From NCBI GenBank assembly GCA_963978905.1, contig OZ022259.1, positions 50,300,727 through 50,364,726 of the forward strand: a stretch of 64,000 bases of DNA, in the 5' to 3' direction. This document shows positions 57,235 to 64,000 of the stretch, piece by piece (the stretch's first letter is position 1; every line of letters begins with the position of its first letter). The translations under genes were made by a program, and so were the position numbers. A model generated the notes under the pieces. The model was not told the DNA's origin. It saw only the letters and a program-made list of their open reading frames with translations, and did not search any database. Source of the DNA: Trichostrongylus colubriformis (Eukaryota; Nematoda; Chromadorea; Rhabditida; Trichostrongylidae).

Positions 57235-57308
57235 GGCCGCTTCCATACTTTGCGCACCGACGCCGGCACGCGCGTGACGGCGTCGGTGCGCAAAGTATGG
57301 AAGCGGCC
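57235..57308. mobile_element. 74-bp near-perfect palindromic MITE, TSD TAA
   Basis: GGCCGCTTCCATACTTTGCG begins a sequence that is its own reverse complement over all 74 bases except one base pair. It is flanked by TAA at 57232-57234 and 57309-57311. The terminus matches the 3,058-bp foldback element, making this the smallest member of that family here. Confidence 0.85.
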
Positions 57309-57337
57309 TAAAGTTTTACTCCCTAACTAATCATTTC

Positions 57338-57590
57338 TTCACTAGGATTGTTATCATGTAATGTTATTATTTATTTTGATTTTTTGTTGCCATTTTGTCT
57401 TTTAATGGTACAAAAGTTGTTGTTTTCAGGTATTGGTGGGATGATCAGGTATTTCTTCAGAGGAACTCCATGGACCAGTCATTTGCATCCTGAGCGGAAT
57501 TCCAACCGACCGCGGCAATTCGTGCTGATGGCGCCGCGAGTGGGATGCCGCAAAGCGAAAATTCGACATAGGGCTACACACCTGTGACAC
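57338..57590 (+). repeat. Dispersed repeat (about 250 bp), also at 62562-62812
   Basis: Shared words include catgtaatgttatt, ggaattccaa and gcgaaaattcgacata. Both copies follow directly after a palindromic element. A shorter related stretch is at about 60510-60575. Open frames across it are not conserved, so it is not a gene. Confidence 0.6.
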
Positions 57591-58014
57591 AATGTATGCG
57601 AGTGGACGTAGTAGCTGGGTCTCGAAGCGAATACGTGTTCTACGTCTCATTTTAGACGTATTCATCTCAGATGCCATACATGCTGTGAACCTAGCTCGCA
57701 TGCATCGTGTTCCATGGCGCTTTTCAAAAATCTGTTATAACGATACAGATACGGTCTTGTCGGAAACGTCCTACTCACCCCACCTTTCCGGATTAGAAAA
57801 CGTCAGGTAACCACAGCTCAGTGCTGGATAAGCAGTGGAAATTTTGCTTGCTTATCATCTCCCTCTCCCACAATAACCCACTTTTAGCAGTGACCTCCCT
57901 AGCTGGCCACGAAATTTCGGTTTATGCTCGATATCAAAGCCTAGGTTAGCTCTCTGTTGTCATGATACCATAGGAATCATAGAATGCGGAACTATACAAT
58001 AACCAGATGGTCAC

Positions 58015-58456
58015 CTTCTCGGCTTCAGCTTTTGCCACTGCCGCCTCCATTGCAGCCATTTGTAGCTGCACTTTCAAATCGGCCAATTGCTGGATTTTCT
58101 CCATTTGTTGCCTCTAAAATTGGCTGGCAGAATCATTATCATCGTTGATGAGTAGGTCATATATGGTATGTGTATATAAAGTGCTACAGTAAGAAAATGA
58201 AACAACGAAAAAACAAGGTGACCTTAAAAGAAGGGTGCAAAGAAAAAACTTGCAGGAAAAACTGACCTCTGACATAATTTGTGGATAGTTCGGATTGGCG
58301 TCAATACAGCTTGAGGAAACGGATACAATGGAAACCTATCAATAGTTAGTTGTGTTACACATCAGATAATAACGCAGGTCGAAAACAAAAGTCTGTGTGG
58401 AGGAGAAGTTTACCGGATGGCACGCGCTACAATCGATCTCGATCGTTGAGGATCAG
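58015..58456 (-). CDS. Coiled-coil protein, three internal exons
   Basis: Minus-strand exons 58456-58414 (CTCAG acceptor, ATC CG|GTAAAC), 58309-58267 (TCAAG acceptor, GAG|GTCAGT) and 58113-58015 (TTTTAG acceptor, AAG|GTGACC) join in phase. The reading is ADPQRSRSIVARAIR, then CIDANPNYPQIMSE, then a strongly helical heptad-like stretch (RQQMEKIQQLADLKVQLQMA ...) ending AVAKAEAEK. The composition indicates a coiled coil. Upstream (above 58456, phase 1 needed) and downstream exons were not resolved. No family is recognised; such segments occur in many cytoskeletal and scaffolding proteins. Confidence 0.6.
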
Positions 58457-58459
58457 CTG

Positions 58460-59279
58460 AGCATTTCACATCCTCCCCAGCATCCTGGTTCTAGAGCACT
58501 TCTCAATGCAAGCGAACCGAGTTCAGCTTCAGGAAATGTAATTTGAGGGATGCTAGTATAATAAACACTATCAAGCAGACAAAAAAAAAAATCGAAAGGG
58601 TGGACTCTGTTACGATTCTCAGAGTTTTCAGTTAAATAAATTTTCACCCTTCACCCTGCAGCCCACACTGCTGATATACTTTGCTTCATTGAGTACCAGT
58701 TGCCTTCAAAACACAAAGAAAATTGAATAGGAGTAAACGTCGACAAAAGGTATGGCAAGACTAAAGAACCAGCGAGCGTATCCCAGCGGGGCTACCGAAT
58801 AGGCTAGTTCTGAATTTTTCTATACTCAAAATGTTCCAAAGTCAAAATGGGGAAAAACCATGTTGTTTATTCCAATGCCCTTTATTTGGAATAGTTCTGA
58901 AGAAGTACCGTATTTGAATTTCGATATGTGGGCTGACAACAAGTGGAAGAATGTATTTTGGGGTGTGTACCCTTATGTTAGAATCTCGCTCCGCGGCATG
59001 TCGTAAGCGAAGCAATGCGGGCGAACCAAGGGCGCCATGTTGTTGGGTCCCGAAACGATTACAAGTCAACTGTCGTCCCTAGCATCACCCTGTAATCATT
59101 CTAAGGCCTAACTACCGTGACGCGCACAGCTCGCACACATTGCGTCGCACGCCGCACGTCATCGTGCGAAATCCTGACATAAAGTAACACCCCGTACTTT
59201 GCAATGAGTAGATGCAGAAATGCAGCTGAATAAACTTAAACGAGCAGCGCCTACTTAATGGCCATTGTGAAAAAAGTTG
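58460..59279. other. No gene recognised
   Basis: May contain the 5' exons of the coiled-coil gene. No exon could be defended. Confidence 0.3.
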
Positions 59280-59488
59280 GGTGCTATCGCAATGAGGGGG
59301 GGGGGGCATCTTATAAAAAGTTGCTTATCTAAGGATCCTGGTGAGATCTTCGAGGGGTCAATCTGCACATACAGGCGTATACTTTTGCGTAAGCCTTAAT
59401 GAAGGAAAAAAGGAGTTCTTTTCTCGTTTTAGGCTTAGGTAAAATAATGTTCATAGGGGTTCCCCCCCCCCATTGTGATAGCACCGAA
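59280..59488. mobile_element. MITE with G/C tracts, terminus GGTGCTA
   Basis: The ends are GGTGCTATCGCAATG and CATTGTGATAGCACC, with a G run inside the left end and a C run inside the right. The interior matches 3802-3964 in the opposite orientation. The flanks aaaagttg and gaaaattg could be a decayed 8-bp duplication. Confidence 0.65.
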
Positions 59489-59859
59489 AATTGTTATAAT
59501 CAATATAAGGAACGTTCAGGAGCTTAGAATATCGCCCAGCCGGTGAGATTTTGAGAAGACTGAGCTCGACCCGTATATTTAGGAAGGAACAGCGGAACAA
59601 ACATCCATAAGTGAAACACTAGAAGGGAAAGGTGGCTGTCGCTACAATGCACTCACTCACTCTGTTTAGTTAGAGCTTCCCTTTGCAGCCGGCGTAAGTT
59701 GTACTTCATGGCGAAAAGACAAATAGAGACAGAGGGACGTGTGCGCGTTCGGCGGCGGCGGCCATTCTGAGCAAACTTGTGCGCATAGCCTTCAACTGCC
59801 ACTCCACCATTTCCATACATGGTAGCCGCTTCTGCTCACAAACGTCTCTCTGATTCATT

Positions 59860-62800
59860 ATGCGTTCGATTGTAATCGTACAGCTGCTGTCGCTATTCGT
59901 TCTGATTGAATCGAAATGGATTCACGTAAAGGTACTATTTATTTCGCAGTATTCCATGTAAATTTGGTTTCGGTGTCTTCCATAAAAAGGAAAAGTCCGT
60001 GGTCTCGAGCAATTCCCTTTGGAATGCGCCACGTATCTCACTTCAGTTGAGCATGGTGGTAGTGATTGAGGGCATATTTTCTTACGTAAAATGATGATGT
60101 TCAACAGCTAGGCGAGTCAGCATATTCGTCTGCGTGATTGCTATGAATTTTCCCCAAAATGGGAATTTTCAAGGGTGGGCTGCTTTAGTGTCAGGAAATT
60201 CCATCCATAGATCCTACCTGGGTGGCCTGTAGGGTACAGTACAACTTTTGATTTTTTTCTAAATCTGTTTCCGCAGTTCAATGAAATTCAAGCGTAGTTG
60301 GACCAATATTGGTCCATTGGAGCCACACTACACTCCCTCCCCGCCCTATCGGATGCGTTTTGCAAAGGTCATGGTAACCACGTGGTTAGGGTGTGTCTTG
60401 ATCGGTCGAATTTTCGGCGAGTGCAAGTTTTTTTTTCGCGGTCAAATATGTCAAACGTCACAAAAGTTAGTTCATTCAACTTGTAGTCACGGTAACAGCA
60501 CATTTAGTCTTGAGCGGAAATCCAAACGACTCTTACTGCGTACTGGCGACGCCGCGAAGCGCAAATTCGACCGATCGACACTCACCCACGTGGTCTGGTC
60601 ATCATCCTTTCCCTTCTTCTCTCATCGCCTTGATCTCTTTGGTCTGATTCTATCGCCAGGCACTTTCGAGGTTCCGTGCAGTGTCAGTTATAAAAAAATT
60701 GAGGGGAAAGAGCAAGGAAATTTATATTCAACATGGAACTTCAAGGAATTTTCAAACGGTTTCCCTTACTTTTTGTATCTGGCTCCACGCTTAGCCCTCT
60801 GCTGCTATTACTGAACAGAGATACCACATCCCTGGCAAAATGTGCCTTTGAAGAAACTGTTCTGTGTTGGTATTCGTTAGACAGTCTTCCTTTTTCAGCT
60901 CGATCCCTTGCACTGGGAAGATTTACCAGAGAATGAGTACGGCGAGCGGCAACTGGAATGCCGTAATTACGATCCGGAAACAAAAAGTCGATATCGATGG
61001 AGATTCAACGGATCGAGCATTCTCCCGAAACACACTGGAACTCACAAAGACAAACTCATGTAGGTATTTCCTGGTCCCAAATGGAGGCCTGTCGTTTATT
61101 GCACTCCGGGAGAGCTTCGTTGTTATTGATATTTTTGATGTGGGGCCCATGCACAGGAGATCGAGGAGAAGTCTAGCTATCTATCTAAAACTAGAGGGTA
61201 ACTCATTTCGCATTGGTGAGCGGGATTTATGCTGCCATATACCACTGGTCAGCTAGAATCGTGCCCAACGATTTGTGAAACTAACTCCGCCCTCTGCCCA
61301 CAGGGTTTGCATTGCTATCCTCTTTGGGTCACTTTTGAGCGCTGAACACTCAACATGACGGAATTTAGTTATTAGAGGGACAGCCCATCAACATACGGAT
61401 AGGTTGTGCTCCTATACATTACTCATTGCACTGTAACCCCCTCCCCACATTCATAACTCAATCCATTCTTCCCTGAATATCTTGCTCTGTTTTTTCAGAT
61501 TTGATCGAGGCTCAAATGCGTATCGCGGTCTGTTCGCAGGAGATTACAGTTGCTGTGTACACGAATCACTCGGAAGAGCTTGCTATACGCAGCAACTTTT
61601 GCTCAAAGGTCAGAATTTCGAACAAGCCTTCATAAAAGAGCAAACTTTTTGACGTTATCAATCCCCATTGGGATGCGCCGCGCATTCTAGGTCTATTCAG
61701 GATCTTGGCGGCAGGTGAATACGATTTGGCACTTGTGGGGGCAGCTGATGTACACATCAGTGCTTGTATTCTCTTAGAAAAGCCTGGAGTTCACCAACCC
61801 CGGAAGGGTGAAAGATATGGTTGGCTTAGGCGGGCGTTGATTTGGTCCCCACATCATGAGAGAGGGGGAGGGTGCTCTTTCGTCTCTTCATCACCGCCGC
61901 CCTCAAGCCTTTATACTTCATAAATTTCTCTTCCCGCTATTACTTATATTTCATTCATAAGCTTTTTTTTACGAAATTCGCGTACCCATTCGGGATGGAG
62001 AACCTTCAGAGCATTCGTGCTCACATTTTCGTGCTGTGAAAGCACTTATTCATGGATCAAGGGCAAATACAGGGCTAACAAAGCATCCCGAAGAACCTTT
62101 AAATCAGTCAAATCATATAAGAAACACTGCCACGGGGAACGAGGAGTTTCCGATTCTATACTTGGATGTGATGGAGTGGAGTAGCAGCCACCGTTCAACC
62201 GTAGAGCATATCCACGCTGAGCCGCGAGTACAGAAAAATTGCAAGATCAAACATAGCATTGTGCAAGGTCTCTTCAGAGCCAGGTGGATAGTTGACGATA
62301 TTTTGCTGATCTTGCTCGAGGTCAGACGAAGGCAGGTTGGTCTAAGCGTGGTTCCATTCCAACTTCTGCGCTCTCCTGATTGACCTTCATCATCTCCTGT
62401 AACTGAGGGTGTAGACTTATGCCAAATTTCCGCGCGGTCCACCCCACGCTAGCGCGAAAATTTGACATAAGGCTACATCCTCAGTTACAGGAGTTGATGA
62501 AGGTCAAATAGGAGAGCGCAGAAGTCGGAAGCGTACAATCCCTTCAACATTTTTCCCCGGATTAATTATTTCTTGATTAGGTCGTCATCATGTAATGTTA
62601 TTGCTTCTTTTACTTTTATAAAACTATTTTGTTTTTCAGAGTACAAAAGCTACTGTTTCCAGATGTTGATAAGACAAACAGTTTGTTTCCAAAGAACCTC
62701 CATGTTACCCGCCCCTTGCGTCTTGAGTGGAATTCCAATCGACCGCATAAAGTCGTGCTGATGGGGCAGAGAGTGCGACGTCGCATAGCGAAAATTCGAC

Positions 62801-63500
62801 ATAAGGCTGCAAAGGCATTGCCGCAAACAGTGACTCAATTCGAGTGTTCTGAATCATATTTCCTCCATAAGGTTTAATTAAGTCGAAATTCCGCTGGTTT
62901 ACCGTTTTCTATTTCCTTCAGTGCCATTTCGAAAACTGATTAACGGTCCGGGGAACCGAGGTTGATCTCACGGGTAATGTGTCTGTAAGCATGATTTGCT
63001 TAGCCGTTGATATTTTGCAGTAATTTCTTGGAGTATTAAATTTCAAGTGTTATATTTCTTGATTATTTGCATTTATAAAGAATATGAAGTGTCTGCTTTC
63101 GCCATCAAACCACCCCAAATAAAGCCTGCCTTCTATGTATGACAGTTTCAGATCCCCCTGAAGATCTTGGAGTTGACATGACCAATAAGGATGTGCTCAT
63201 TGCAAAAGAGGGAAACTCGTACAATCTTCGTTTAGCGAAGAGCAAACTCGTGGAAGAGCTACGATGTAATTTTGATAATCAGCCAACTCCGAGCAATGTG
63301 ATATCATTGGTGGGTAGTTTTTTCTTTTCAAAGTTTATAATTTCGAGTACAGATTTTTGAATGAAACTTTTCAAAATTCCTCTAAATGAGAATGTGTTAA
63401 GGTAGCCGGGAAGAAAGCTGCAAATCATCACTTACGAATCGAGCATCTTTCCGCTCACAACGTTGGAGAGTACAATTGTACTTTACGGCTCTATAAGAAG
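59860..63500 (+). CDS. Immunoglobulin-superfamily protein, 5' part
   Basis: Five plus-strand exons join in phase: 59860-59931 (or to 59925), 60899-61059, 61499-61608, 63152-63309 and 63402-63500. The first encodes a signal peptide (MRSIVIVQLLSLFVLIES). The next two form one Ig domain: Cys in QLECRNYD, Trp in YRWRFNGSS, Cys in GDYSCCVHESLG. The last two begin a second domain: EELRCNFDN and HLRIEHLSAHNVGEYNC. The spacing and the motif around the second Cys resemble the first Ig domain of L1CAM-type adhesion molecules (SAX-7/LAD in nematodes), but other secreted or transmembrane Ig proteins are possible. The junction near 63309/63402 has two equivalent solutions encoding the same residues. The frame is still open at 63500, so the gene continues beyond the window. 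The 1.5-kb intron holds a palindromic element and a dispersed repeat. Confidence 0.8.
62352..62533. repeat. Palindromic element, arms about 80 bp
   Basis: Left arm acttctgcgctctcctg... through gtagacttatgccaaattt is repeated inverted to 62533. The inner boundary carries the aaatttgacataaggctac motif also found at 57565 and 62795. It lies in an intron of the Ig gene. Confidence 0.65.
62562..62812 (+). repeat. Dispersed repeat, second copy
   Basis: Homologous to 57338-57590 in the same orientation, ending in gcgaaaattcgacataaggc. It lies in the Ig gene intron. Confidence 0.6.
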
Positions 63501-64000
63501 GTATGAGTAGCTCCGCGAGTTTAAAAAGGTTCCGAAGAAAGCTAAGCACTGCAGATAATCTTTCAAACCTGGCACCTGGAAGAACTTTGTAGAGTGAAGA
63601 GTTTTTCGAGTGCTCAAAAACGTCACGGGGATAATTTAGTGAATGCCGATTGTGACAGCGGAGGTGCTAAGTATAGCGAGAATGAGGGAAAGCGACATGA
63701 AATAATCACCATTTAAAATCTAAAGTGACCCAAACGCAAGTATTCTTTGACGCTCTCCGTCTACGATTATCAACTACATATACGCGAATCTATGATGTGT
63801 GGCAGTCATGCACATCACCCGCTTGAGGGAGGAGTCAGTGTAGCAATAGGTGCAGCTTGGAGATCAAACGAGGAGCTATTCTGCGTAATCCACAGCGTTT
63901 ATTCTGTACCCCTAATTCTAATTCTTAGAGTTCCTTTGACCTTTAGCGAAACACCGAATCTTCTGGTAAACTAATGGATAATTAGGACATAGCTCCCCTG
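63501..64000. other. Presumed intron of the Ig gene
   Basis: Follows donor AAG|GTATGA at 63500. No further exon was recognised before the window ends. Confidence 0.4.

Overview
The window reads as nuclear DNA of a nematode, most likely a clade V (strongylid, hookworm-like) species. The evidence is short exons with GT/AG junctions, TTTCAG-type acceptors, multi-exon genes, an RTE-type retrotransposon and many small inverted-repeat DNA transposons. Species is an inference from style; no marker gene is present. I see no CRISPR array, bacterial operon or complete RNA gene.

Layout. 0.7-6.9 kb: a minus-strand STAR/KH RNA-binding protein gene, interrupted by MITEs and an internal direct repeat. 8.1-8.6 kb: the 3' end of a minus-strand cysteine-rich protein gene. 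11.6-17.2 kb: a complete 11-exon minus-strand TauE/SafE-family membrane transporter gene (paralogue C). 19.3-19.8 kb: a deleted mariner.

About 20.0-42.1 kb and 42.8-55.6 kb are two direct, tandem copies of one segment. Each carries a complete 10-exon plus-strand TauE/SafE gene (paralogue A at 29.1-37.0 kb, paralogue D at 48.2-53.9 kb) with identical exon lengths, plus remnants of two flanking genes. Copy 1 is 22 kb and copy 2 is 12.8 kb, mainly because transposons entered copy 1: a 3.06-kb foldback element, a 1.07-kb foldback element, a 1.74-kb hAT-like element, a 0.43-kb MITE and an apparently intact 3.1-kb RTE retrotransposon. Copy 2 has its own private insertions. Because each copy shows the other's empty site, target-site duplications and insertion order can be read directly.

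58.0-58.5 kb: exons of a minus-strand coiled-coil protein. 59.9-63.5 kb: the 5' part of a plus-strand immunoglobulin-superfamily gene (signal peptide, Ig1, part of Ig2) that runs off the window.

Repeats are the dominant theme. At least six elements share the terminus GGCCGC(n)TTCA with TAA-type 3-bp target duplications (PIF/Harbinger-like). At least seven are hAT-like MITEs (terminus CAGGG, 8-bp duplications) carrying long G runs followed by TCGTA. The three TauE/SafE paralogues, one old and inverted and two young and tandem, suggest a locally expanding transporter family. Exon boundaries were worked out by eye from splice signals, reading phase and comparison among the three paralogues.
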